Shown here: piece after piece, positions 7,791 through 14,585 of the stretch
Numbering within the stretch: position 1 is the stretch's first letter
Layout of the letters: every line of letters starts with the position of its first letter
From: CAYUWH01 sp964448615
Lineage (GTDB): Bacteria; Patescibacteriota; Gracilibacteria; Peribacterales; Peribacteraceae
Length of the DNA: 15,946 nucleotides
Direction: 5' to 3'
Assembly (NCBI GenBank): GCA_964448615.1
Contig: CAYUWH010000031.1
Location: 1-15,946 of the forward strand
Translations under genes and position numbers: made by a program
Notes under the pieces: model-generated
What the model was told of the DNA's origin: nothing
The model's database searches: none
Seen by the model: only the letters and a program-made list of their open reading frames with translations

Positions 7791-9719
7791 ATGGCTATGG
7801 CACCAAAACGATCACCGGGAGGACGACAGCAATGGCTCTTGAGTTTGTTCCTGTTCGGTTCCCTCGTGATTCTCTCGTTCTATTATCTCACGCTTCCGCA
7901 GCGCACGGCGGATCAGGAGTTTGCAAACGCAGTCGAAGTCTCGCTCTCGCGGATTACGCATGATTACGATCGGAAACTTCTTTCCAAAATCATCATCCGC
8001 GACAATAAAGTCTTTGCCGTCACCCAGACCGGTGCGGTGATGCAGTCCTATAAAGAAGGACTCGATACGGTGAGTCAGCTTGGTTGGAACGATCCGCAGA
8101 ATCCCACGGTCGTCACGGTGGAAAACCGTGAAGCGACGAATATGCTGATGGCCGTCCTGCCGGATCTCCTCTTTTTCCTCCTGATTGTCGGAGGAATCGT
8201 GTGGCTCTTCCGCGGCATTTCACGCAGTCAATCGACCGCGATGTCGTTTGGCAAGTCCCGTGCGCGTGTGACGGATGCGAAGCAAGTGCGTACGCGCTTC
8301 AAAGATGTTGCGGGTAGCGATGAGGCGAAAGAGGAATTGGTGGAGGTGGTCGACTTTTTGAAGAATCCGAAGAAATACATGGAGCTCGGTGCCAAGATCC
8401 CGAAGGGCGTGCTGCTCGTCGGTCCTCCCGGTACGGGAAAAACCTTGATGGCGCGCGCAGTTGCCGGTGAAGCGGGCGTGCCGTTCTTCTCGATCGCGGG
8501 TTCGGAGTTCGTGGAAATGTTCGTGGGTGTGGGTGCGTCGCGCGTGCGCGACTTGTTCGTCAAAGCGAAGCGCAATGCGCCGTGCATCATCTTCATCGAT
8601 GAAATCGATGCCGTCGGCCGCCAGCGCGGCGGTGCGGGCTTCGGCGGCGGACACGATGAGCGCGAGCAGACGCTCAACCAGATTCTCACGGAAATGGATG
8701 GTTTCGAGCAAGGGACAAACGTCATCGTCATGGCGGCCACGAACCGCCCGGACGTGCTGGATGTGGCGCTCTTGCGTCCCGGCCGTTTCGATCGCCATGT
8801 GTTCCTGGATAAGCCGGATCTCGATGCGCGTGAGCATATTTTGAAAGTGCACGCCCGCAATAAAAAGCTGACCAAAGGCATGAACTTCCGCATTGTTGCC
8901 AAGCAGAGCGTGGGCATGACGGGTGCGGATTTGGAGAACGTGATGAACGAAGCGGCGATCTTCGCGGCAAAGCGCGGACATCAGGCTATTACGCAGAAAG
9001 ATCTCATCGATGCGCTGGAAAAAGTGAGCATCGGACCGGAGAAGAAATCGCGCAAATTGGTACAGAAAGAAAAGGAAATTACGGCGTACCACGAGCTGGG
9101 CCATGCGATCGTGGGATACCTGTGCAAAGAATCCGATCAGCTGCACAAGATCTCCATTGTGTCCCGCGGTCAGGCACTCGGCATCACGTGGTTCCTGCCG
9201 GAAGAGGAGCGCTACACGACCAGCAAGCAGAGCTTCCTCGATCAGATCTGCGGATTGCTCGGCGGCCGCGCAGCGGAAAAATTGGTCTTCAATGACATTA
9301 CGACCGGTGCCTCGAATGACATCGAACGCGCCTCGCACATCGCGCGCAACATGGTCATGCGCTACGGTATGGATGAAGGGCTTGGTCCGATTGCCTACGG
9401 CGTGAAGCAAGGTTCCGCGGCGCTCGGTGCGGATCTCGGCTCAGCACGCGACTTCTCCGAAGCAATCGCGAGCAAGATCGACACGACGGTCTATGACATT
9501 GTGAATAATGAACTTAAACGTGCGATGGAGATGCTGAAGGAGCACAAAGGGAAGTTGGAAGAGCTGGCGCAAGTGTTGCTCAAGCAGGAAACCATGAGTT
9601 TTGAAGAGTTTGAGGAAATCTTCCTCGGGAAAAAGAGTGCGAAAGAAATCGAGAAGAAGCTCGAAGAGGAAGATCGTAAAGCGGAAGAAGAAGCCAAGGC
9701 AGAGGCGGAGTCTGAATAA
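7791..9719 (+). CDS. ftsH: ATP-dependent zinc metalloprotease FtsH
   Basis: The 642-aa membrane AAA+ protease degrades misfolded and short-lived membrane and soluble proteins as a hexamer. Seen: TM1 at about residues 15-36, a short extracytoplasmic domain (about 38-115), TM2 at about 119-141, a pore-loop segment SEFVEMFVGVGASRVRDLF, Walker A GPPGTGKT (211-218), Walker B IIFIDEIDA (D270/E271), second region of homology RPGRFDR (329-335), zinc motif HELGH (434-438), third zinc ligand Asp510 in TGASNDIERAS, and a charged Glu/Lys tail. All catalytic residues are present and the length is normal. Start at 7791 (MAMAP...); the ATG at 7797 is an alternative, and neither has a clear Shine-Dalgarno site. 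A predicted promoter lies just upstream and a strong terminator just downstream, so it is probably monocistronic. Confidence 0.98.
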   Translation: MAMAPKRSPGGRQQWLLSLFLFGSLVILSFYYLTLPQRTADQEFANAVEVSLSRITHDYDRKLLSKIIIRDNKVFAVTQTGAVMQSYKEGLDTVSQLGWNDPQNPTVVTVENREATNMLMAVLPDLLFFLLIVGGIVWLFRGISRSQSTAMSFGKSRARVTDAKQVRTRFKDVAGSDEAKEELVEVVDFLKNPKKYMELGAKIPKGVLLVGPPGTGKTLMARAVAGEAGVPFFSIAGSEFVEMFVGVGASRVRDLFVKAKRNAPCIIFIDEIDAVGRQRGGAGFGGGHDEREQTLNQILTEMDGFEQGTNVIVMAATNRPDVLDVALLRPGRFDRHVFLDKPDLDAREHILKVHARNKKLTKGMNFRIVAKQSVGMTGADLENVMNEAAIFAAKRGHQAITQKDLIDALEKVSIGPEKKSRKLVQKEKEITAYHELGHAIVGYLCKESDQLHKISIVSRGQALGITWFLPEEERYTTSKQSFLDQICGLLGGRAAEKLVFNDITTGASNDIERASHIARNMVMRYGMDEGLGPIAYGVKQGSAALGADLGSARDFSEAIASKIDTTVYDIVNNELKRAMEMLKEHKGKLEELAQVLLKQETMSFEEFEEIFLGKKSAKEIEKKLEEEDRKAEEEAKAEAESE

Positions 9720-9734
9720 TGCATTGTAAAAAAC

Positions 9735-9758
9735 AGCCCCAGGGTAAAACCTGGGGCT
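9735..9758. terminator. Bidirectional intrinsic terminator between ftsH and the convergent small gene
   Basis: AGCCCCAGG (9735-9743) and CCTGGGGCT (9750-9758) form a perfect 9-bp GC-rich stem with loop GTAAAA. A-rich sequence precedes it and TTTGTCTT follows. It lies 15 bp after the ftsH stop and 13 bp beyond the stop of the leftward gene, so it can serve both strands. Confidence 0.9.
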
Positions 9759-9771
9759 TTGTCTTGGAATC

Positions 9772-10098
9772 TCACGGAACCAAGATGAGATTCAGGTACG
9801 TGCCGGATGCTGGTTGCTCTTTCGGTTCGAACCAGCACTGTCCCCGGCGGCTCGTGCTCAGGGTCGCCAGCACCTTGTCGCCTTCGCAAATCTGGAGCTG
9901 AATGCCCTCGGCAGCGGCATCAACGGGAAATCCGTTGAACAGCATAATCAGGCACCAGATCCGGCCGGTCTCTTCGTCATAGTCGAAGGTGATGACGACC
10001 TGATTTCCTTCCTCTCTCGTGATCAGAGTGGAGTATGCCCAGCGGAAGGTAATCGGAAACAGAGGGCGGAACAGTGAGAGAAACTCCTCGCGTTTCAT
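9772..10098 (-). CDS. Hypothetical small beta-rich protein (108 aa)
   Basis: Unrecognised. The start is set at MKREEFLSLF because AAAGGAG lies exactly 5 nt upstream; an ATG 15 bp earlier would put that site inside the gene. Seen: a short amphipathic N-terminal helix (about 1-20), then alternating hydrophobic strands (about 33-100) without signal peptide or membrane segment. The last third (GIQLQICEGDKVLATLSTS, then RRGQCWFEP and SGTYLNLIL) has the rhythm of small carboxypeptidase-regulatory-like beta-sandwich folds (a value, a turn with G, then G-x-Y), but this is only a resemblance. It is convergent with ftsH, shares its terminator and is likely transcribed alone. Evidence that it is real: an unusually good ribosome site, a terminator placed at its 3' end, and protein-like composition. 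Confidence 0.72.
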   Translation of the reverse strand: MKREEFLSLFRPLFPITFRWAYSTLITREEGNQVVITFDYDEETGRIWCLIMLFNGFPVDAAAEGIQLQICEGDKVLATLSTSRRGQCWFEPKEQPASGTYLNLILVP

Positions 10099-10103
10099 AA
10101 ACG

Positions 10104-10110
10104 CTCCTTT
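10104..10110 (-). promoter_or_regulatory. Strong ribosome binding site that decides the start of the 108-aa gene
   Basis: On the minus strand this reads AAAGGAG, 5 nt before the ATG at 10098. It is the clearest Shine-Dalgarno site in the window; most other genes here lack one. Confidence 0.75.
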
Positions 10111-10200
10111 CATGTGAAGTACCTATTAATCATTTTTACATAAAATTAAGATTTGTCAAAATAATGGGCAATATCCCCAAAAGGAGGCCAAAAGCCCCTC

Positions 10201-10229
10201 TTTGCGTTTGGAACGCTTCTTGCTACACT
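10201..10229 (+). promoter_or_regulatory. Putative promoter of tRNA-Leu
   Basis: TTTGCG (10201-10206), 17-bp spacer, then TACACT (10224-10229) preceded by TGC, an extended -10. Transcription would begin near 10236, leaving a leader of about 38 nt before the mature tRNA. Confidence 0.55.
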
Positions 10230-10273
10230 TCAACCCCCTCGCCAAGCTTTTTGGTATCAGAAAACAACCACGT

Positions 10274-10360
10274 GCCGTGGTGGCGGAATTGGTAGACGCG
10301 CACGCTTGAGGGGCGTGTATCCGTAAGGATGTGGAGGTTCGAGTCCTCTCCACGGCACCA
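10274..10360 (+). tRNA. tRNA-Leu, anticodon GAG, CCA encoded
   Basis: The acceptor stem GCCGTGG pairs with CCACGGC, followed by discriminator A and an encoded CCA. The anticodon stem CACGC/GCGTG closes the loop TTGAGGG, giving anticodon GAG, which reads CUC and CUU. A long variable arm (ATCC..GGAT) marks a class II tRNA such as leucine. The T arm contains TTCGAGT. CTC is a frequent Leu codon in the giant gene nearby. No clear terminator is seen after it. Confidence 0.98.
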
Positions 10361-10406
10361 AAATTCATCTGCATTTAGTAATTGCACACACAAATTTTAA
10401 TGCTGC

Positions 10407-11378
10407 TCATTTCAGCCTCTCATTCATCCTGACTCTTAACAAATGCCTTTTTTGATCCACGAATGATGTTCTGTTGTGAAGGATTTCGTGATTGTTTCCA
10501 AAAAGTACCTGTCCTGTTTGTAAGAAATGTTTAAGGATCAGATCCTGGCTACCGATAATTGATTCCAACTGTTGCAATGCCCGTGAAATCTGTGGCTCAA
10601 GATGCATACCTTTTGCGATGAGCCCCTTCTGAAGAGTGTCTTTTCGATAACGCATATACGGTCTTTGAGCGAAGACTGGAGCCATGAGAACTTCGGCAAC
10701 CTCATCCTTTCTTTGCTCAGTAAATACTGTTGGAACGCGGAAAGGTAGATCTGTTTCGGCAAGAGTCGCCATAGCTTCGATTCCGATTTTTGCTTCCACG
10801 AGCCGGCGCGTGATCATACGGGCATCAACTAAACCATTTACTCCACCGCCGTCTGAAGCCTGCCGCAGTGACCACAGGCTAAAGTATCGTTCCGGCTCAG
10901 GGAAAAACTGTGAATCCGTATGGAACTCCGCCTCTCCGCTATGTTCGGAAAACGTCGTGTTCGTATGGTCGAGATACTCGCGTGGAGTGACATCCCAAAC
11001 GATTTTGCCTTCAACCTTATCCGTCTTCGTCGGTCTGCCGACAAGACTGCAGAGCGCAAGTACAAATGCATCACGGACATCGGCTGGCAAGAGGTGAAAT
11101 TCCAGTCCGTCGACAATGACGAACCGTGGGTCGGAATCGAGTCGATCCCGGATGAGCCGTGCAAATTCTTTTGCATTCGGATGCAGCGATGAAAATCGCT
11201 CAGCAACTGCTTCACAATATTCCATCGAATTCTTCACCTCATCAGACACGCCCGTCATGCCTTCAAATGTTTTCGCGGCGCTTTCTTTCACATTCAAAGA
11301 CGAACCGTCCAATCGGAATCGCTCAGGATGCCACGTCAGTTCGCTGCCAATCCATGGAACAAATTTTTCACTGGTCAT
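10407..11378 (-). CDS. TauD/TfdA-type Fe(II)/2-oxoglutarate-dependent dioxygenase
   Basis: A 323-aa protein of the clavaminate synthase-like/TauD fold. Such enzymes use Fe(II), O2 and 2-oxoglutarate to hydroxylate, desaturate or cleave a small organic substrate in the cytoplasm. Seen: the facial-triad HxD motif (His153, Asp155 in EFHTDSQFF), distal His301 in EILHNRTSF, and the likely 2-oxoglutarate-binding Arg region RHLLRVRM (311-318). The open frame reaches back to 11591, but the start MTSEKFVPWI at 11378 is preferred: its ATG overlaps the last 11 bases of the upstream gene, a coupled arrangement, and the extra N-terminus would lie inside that gene. It is the last gene of the four-gene operon. 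All metal ligands are present, so activity is expected; the substrate cannot be read from sequence. No terminator is evident downstream before the convergent tRNA. Confidence 0.88.
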   Translation of the reverse strand: MTSEKFVPWIGSELTWHPERFRLDGSSLNVKESAAKTFEGMTGVSDEVKNSMEYCEAVAERFSSLHPNAKEFARLIRDRLDSDPRFVIVDGLEFHLLPADVRDAFVLALCSLVGRPTKTDKVEGKIVWDVTPREYLDHTNTTFSEHSGEAEFHTDSQFFPEPERYFSLWSLRQASDGGGVNGLVDARMITRRLVEAKIGIEAMATLAETDLPFRVPTVFTEQRKDEVAEVLMAPVFAQRPYMRYRKDTLQKGLIAKGMHLEPQISRALQQLESIIGSQDLILKHFLQTGQVLFGNNHEILHNRTSFVDQKRHLLRVRMNERLK

Positions 11379-12594
11379 GGTGCTCAGAGAACTGGTGCCA
11401 AGTTCGTATCGTCGTGCCGTTATCGCGAAAACCGTCGATGGGATTTTTGACGCCTTGATCGAGCATTTTTCTGTACCCCAGCGTGTACACCGCACCGAGA
11501 CCGGGTAAGAAATAATACTTTCGCGCTTCTGCTTCTGCATCCTCGCGGGACAACCCAGTGATTGCCATGCTTTGTCGCACCATTTCTTCAAAGGGGAGCT
11601 TTTCTTGGATTGTCAGGACATCTGCGACGAGCCGTGCCGCACGCAAACGACATTCATACGTTCTCATGTCGATCATCCATCGTTTCAGATCATCAGGAGA
11701 CAAATTCAATCGCCGCTCCTCATCGAGACTGTCATGCAATCCCATCGTGAGATTGCCCCCGTTGTTTTTAAGCGCATCCAGTATTTGCCATTCGGAAAGT
11801 ACGGCAATCGCTTCAAAGAAAGCTCGTTCATCCATGAAATCTGTATATGCGGAGACGCCATGCTGTGACAGGTCGTTCAAGTGGGAAAGGTGCGCGTCGT
11901 TGTGCGGACAATGAAATCGGAAATGATCCGCGAGGGAATAAGAATTTGGCACTGCGCATTCCTGTTCCTCTGCCGTCGGCGTCCAAAACAGGTAATGCCG
12001 CTCTGGTCGATCTTCGGTGTAGAGAATTGGTTCAATGCTTGGTGCTTCAAACAACTCGCAGCGCACCGTACGGAAAAGTCGTGCAACTTCTTCATTGCTC
12101 ACGACCTTTGTCATGCCGCTCGGAGTAGTTATTGGCGGCATCGCTCCGGCGAGCTCTGATGTCTCTTGGAGCATGATCGCATTCGCCTGCGAAATACTGA
12201 CATCGATGCCGAACATCGCATCGATTTCTTTCTCATCACACAGCCACTGGGGTGACCTTCCATTGAGAAGACTCAATGAGGCACGGAAACGTTCGATTAT
12301 CTCTCGTGTTTTTGTGGCGACTGCTCTAGCGATGCGTTCCTGCGATTCCGCGATCTGTAACAACTGCAACGCTTTCACGGCAAAAGCATCCGCTGCTTTC
12401 AGTAGTTCAGGATCCGTGTGGGGAACCGGTGCTTTGTGCGGCGATTCCCTCTGCAAAAGATCCAGAGTTTCTTGATGGACATCGCTCAGTTGTGACGATG
12501 TTCTCACGTCGAATGAACGCACGTTATGTCGCGCAAGCGAACTGGCGACTGCCGTCAGATCGTAAATCGCCGCAGGCTGATTCGCATGCTTCAT
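11368..12594 (-). CDS. DUF885-like protein with altered metallopeptidase motif
   Basis: A 408-aa protein. The C-terminal third follows the DUF885 (M3/M32-like helical metallopeptidase fold) pattern: RLRAARLVADVLTIQEK (316-332), a TGLS..DAEAEA segment (346-357) and YFLPGLGAVYTLGYRKML (361-378), compared with the family's RAARLV, TGLS and PGQA..Y..G. The family's HExxPGHH zinc motif aligns with HCPHNDAH (228-235), where the catalytic Glu is missing; Glu261 in FFEAIAVLSE matches the family's downstream EGWALYAE. It may bind metal without being a peptidase, or act on a different bond. Family membership is from memory of motifs, not a search. The ATG at 12594 starts 2 nt after the folE2 stop; a TTG two codons earlier is the alternative. 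It overlaps the dioxygenase start by 11 nt, so the two are probably translationally coupled. Confidence 0.8.
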   Translation of the reverse strand: MKHANQPAAIYDLTAVASSLARHNVRSFDVRTSSQLSDVHQETLDLLQRESPHKAPVPHTDPELLKAADAFAVKALQLLQIAESQERIARAVATKTREIIERFRASLSLLNGRSPQWLCDEKEIDAMFGIDVSISQANAIMLQETSELAGAMPPITTPSGMTKVVSNEEVARLFRTVRCELFEAPSIEPILYTEDRPERHYLFWTPTAEEQECAVPNSYSLADHFRFHCPHNDAHLSHLNDLSQHGVSAYTDFMDERAFFEAIAVLSEWQILDALKNNGGNLTMGLHDSLDEERRLNLSPDDLKRWMIDMRTYECRLRAARLVADVLTIQEKLPFEEMVRQSMAITGLSREDAEAEARKYYFLPGLGAVYTLGYRKMLDQGVKNPIDGFRDNGTTIRTWHQFSEHHDQ

Positions 12595-12596
12595 GA

Positions 12597-13589
12597 TCAA
12601 GGATTAAGAGCTTTTCCAAGCCTTCCCATTGAAGTAGAGATTCTGGTCCGAACGTCGTGAATATGGATACTGTCATTCAGAATGGATTCGACTTCGACAC
12701 TCGTGTCTTCAGGGGCTATTTGACCAAATCGCCTATAAGAATTCATGGCAACTTCCCGCGCGACATCCTCGGTGAATTGCGGCCTCTTGAGGGCGCGTAC
12801 GACCAAGTCATGTTCGTCCGGACGTTTGAGAAGCTCGAAGACGAGATGCGCTGATTGATCCAGAATCCGATAGAGCTCACCTGACGTAATCTCTTCATGG
12901 GTTTTGTCGAGGATAACAGAGATCGTGCCACGCTGCGTGTGTGTTCCCGTAAGCGTGATATTCAGGATGTCTCTGATCTGCTCCAGCGTGAAGCCCTTTT
13001 CCACAAGCGCAGGAACGACGGAGTACTTCGTATAGGTTCGGGTACAGGGGCACGCCGTAATGTTATATGCCTTCACTCCGGTAGAGACTCTTTCTTTGTC
13101 TCCATCAACCGCTGCATCGCTCAGTAGATACATCTTGTCGTGTGATTCGCGATGCGTTGCATGTGTCATGTGTCTGTGCATGTAAGTGCCGTTGACTTTC
13201 ACGATGCATCCTTTGCTGCCCTGCTTATCCCGCACTGCCCGTGCAAGAGCAACAGCAAAGTGATCAATGGACTCATGTGGGCGTGCTGATACTTCGAATA
13301 GCGCCTCTTCACAACGCGACATGTGAATGCCTCTGTGCCCATGCAGTGTCGCGCCGATTTGGATATCGCAGAGAACCGGCTTGATGACACCCTTGCCTTC
13401 GATATCCTGCAATTGAACGTACGCTTGCTGGTTCGCAATACCGGCTTCATCAATGGCGATTGGCTGCAGCGAAGGAGATTCGGGCACGTCTGTCAGGGTA
13501 TCGAGGAAGCGCTTGTAATCGCCCTCAAGATCTCCCGGACGGAGTTCGTAGTTCACTGGGTCATGCGGAGGCTTTTGCATGGGGGACAT
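12597..13589 (-). CDS. folE2: GTP cyclohydrolase IB (FolE2/MptA family)
   Basis: A 330-aa tunnelling-fold enzyme that opens and rearranges GTP to a 7,8-dihydroneopterin phosphate, the entry step to pterins, folate and 7-deazaguanine compounds. Seen: GIHMSRCEEAL (87-97), the conserved HMSR signature; ACPCTRTYTKY (179-189) with the active-site Cys180/Cys182 segment; GTHTQRG (215-221), close to the THNQRG motif of FolE2/MptA; and KRPDE (255-259) with RPQFTEDVAR (269-278), a typical C-terminal block. Length fits the family. FolE2 makes the triphosphate and archaeal MptA the cyclic phosphate; motifs alone do not separate them. Starts at ATG 13589, 9 nt after the SDR stop, without a Shine-Dalgarno site; an in-frame ATG three codons later is possible. 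Second gene of the operon. No later folate or queuosine gene is present here. Confidence 0.93.
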   Translation of the reverse strand: MSPMQKPPHDPVNYELRPGDLEGDYKRFLDTLTDVPESPSLQPIAIDEAGIANQQAYVQLQDIEGKGVIKPVLCDIQIGATLHGHRGIHMSRCEEALFEVSARPHESIDHFAVALARAVRDKQGSKGCIVKVNGTYMHRHMTHATHRESHDKMYLLSDAAVDGDKERVSTGVKAYNITACPCTRTYTKYSVVPALVEKGFTLEQIRDILNITLTGTHTQRGTISVILDKTHEEITSGELYRILDQSAHLVFELLKRPDEHDLVVRALKRPQFTEDVAREVAMNSYRRFGQIAPEDTSVEVESILNDSIHIHDVRTRISTSMGRLGKALNP

Positions 13590-13598
13590 GGAAAGAAA

Positions 13599-14384
13599 TC
13601 AGGAAAAGAAACGGAGAAATTTACGTGCGATGCGAGTCGGAAGAATCTTCAGGAGCGGCATGAAATACTTGTCCGGTCCGATGGTTACAACTTCTTTCTT
13701 CGCAGCCAGAGTCTCAACAATTTCTTGAGCGACGGCATCGGCTGTCTGCATTTTATCTTTCATCGCTTCCGCGAAGCCCTGCATGTTTGCTGCGTCGAAG
13801 AAATCCGTATCAGTCACGCCCGGACGTATGACTGTCGTAATAATATTCGTCTCCTTCAATTCCTCTCGCGTAGCCTCTGCGAATCCCTCAATGCCAAATT
13901 TTGTCGCGGAATATACGGAGAGGTTAGGGAATGCCATTCGACCTGCAAGTGACGATATGAAAGCGAGATGGCCCTTGTTCTGGATCTTCATGCGTTGCAA
14001 CGCTTCTCGTGTCATATAAATAGCGCCAAGCAGATTGGTAGAAACGATGCTGTCGATCTCATCGACAGACATTTCATCTACATGATTATTATGTCCATGT
14101 GCCGCGTTGTTCACAACGATGTCGATCTTGCTACTCTCGGCATCTATCTGCTCAAAGAGACGTTGCACATGTATCGCATCTCGTACATCGGTCTGGACTG
14201 GAACAATGCGTCCGGCACTACTTTCACTACCGCGAGCCAGTTCGGCGAGTTTCTCCATATTTCTTGCGGCAGCAAAGACACGGCCTCCTTCCTTTGCCAA
14301 TTTTTGTGCTAGCGCATGACCGATGCCGGCAGATGCGCCTGTGACGATGATAGTTTGGCCAGAAAATCGTTCAGAGGCGTTCAT
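13599..14384 (-). CDS. Classical short-chain dehydrogenase/reductase (SDR)
   Basis: A 261-aa NAD(P)(H)-dependent oxidoreductase with a Rossmann fold. Seen: cofactor motif TGASAGIG (15-22), Arg41 after strand beta2 (AAARNMEK), which favours NADPH, NNAA (92-95), catalytic Asn117, Ser145, Tyr158 and Lys162 (YSATK), and RPGVTDTDFF (187-196). The catalytic tetrad is complete and the length is standard. The last 20 residues (from PLLKILP to FLRFF) are basic and hydrophobic and could touch the membrane. First gene of the leftward operon, with ATG about 20 nt after the predicted transcription start. Substrate unknown; a keto or hydroxy group on a product of the operon pathway is the natural guess. 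Pterin reductases are also SDRs, but the sequence does not prove that role. Confidence 0.92.
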   Translation of the reverse strand: MNASERFSGQTIIVTGASAGIGHALAQKLAKEGGRVFAAARNMEKLAELARGSESSAGRIVPVQTDVRDAIHVQRLFEQIDAESSKIDIVVNNAAHGHNNHVDEMSVDEIDSIVSTNLLGAIYMTREALQRMKIQNKGHLAFISSLAGRMAFPNLSVYSATKFGIEGFAEATREELKETNIITTVIRPGVTDTDFFDAANMQGFAEAMKDKMQTADAVAQEIVETLAAKKEVVTIGPDKYFMPLLKILPTRIARKFLRFFS

Positions 14385-14410
14385 AATGACAGGATAAATA
14401 ATAGTTGCAT

Positions 14411-14439
14411 AATGTACTTTAGTATTAATTGTATGTCCA
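14411..14439 (-). promoter_or_regulatory. Putative promoter of the SDR-folE2 operon
   Basis: On the minus strand: -35 TGGACA (14439-14434), 17-bp spacer, -10 TACATT (14416-14411), giving a start near 14404 and a leader of about 20 nt. The -35 sits exactly in the middle of the 16-bp palindrome at 14430-14445. Confidence 0.5.
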
Positions 14440-14445
14440 CATACA
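14430..14445. promoter_or_regulatory. Putative operator palindrome between divergent SDR operon and MFS gene
   Basis: TGTATGT-CC-ACATACA is a perfect inverted repeat with 7-bp arms and a 2-bp centre. It covers the predicted -35 of the leftward operon and directly touches the predicted -35 (TTGAAA) of the rightward MFS gene. A second inverted repeat, TTGAA-AGTGA-TTCAA, adjoins it at 14446-14460. This is typical of a dimeric repressor site controlling both directions. No regulator gene is in the window. Confidence 0.6.
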
Positions 14446-14475
14446 TTGAAAGTGATTCAAATTCTGAACTGTATT
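14446..14475 (+). promoter_or_regulatory. Weak putative promoter of the MFS gene
   Basis: TTGAAA (14446-14451), 18-bp spacer, TGTATT (14470-14475; 4/6 to consensus). It starts right at the edge of the operator palindrome. The leader to the ATG at 14586 would be about 100 nt and contains a short inverted repeat TTCTA-TCC-TAGAA (14506-14518). Confidence 0.35.
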
Positions 14476-14585
14476 CTTTTGTCTTCATAAAGCCAAAATC
14501 AGACGTTCTATCCTAGAATGGAACGCACGGGGGGGATACCAGAGGTACATGCAGTATTTTGCCAGTTTTCTGCTATTTTAGGGCA

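Noticed and set aside
8220..9410. 396-aa open frame on the minus strand inside ftsH
   Set aside because: It is fully antisense to a well-supported FtsH with all catalytic motifs; the His/Arg-rich translation shows no domain.
11379..11591. N-terminal extension of the dioxygenase to 394 aa
   Set aside because: The extension lies wholly inside the DUF885-like gene in another frame, and the ATG at 11378 gives a normal family length with a coupled start.
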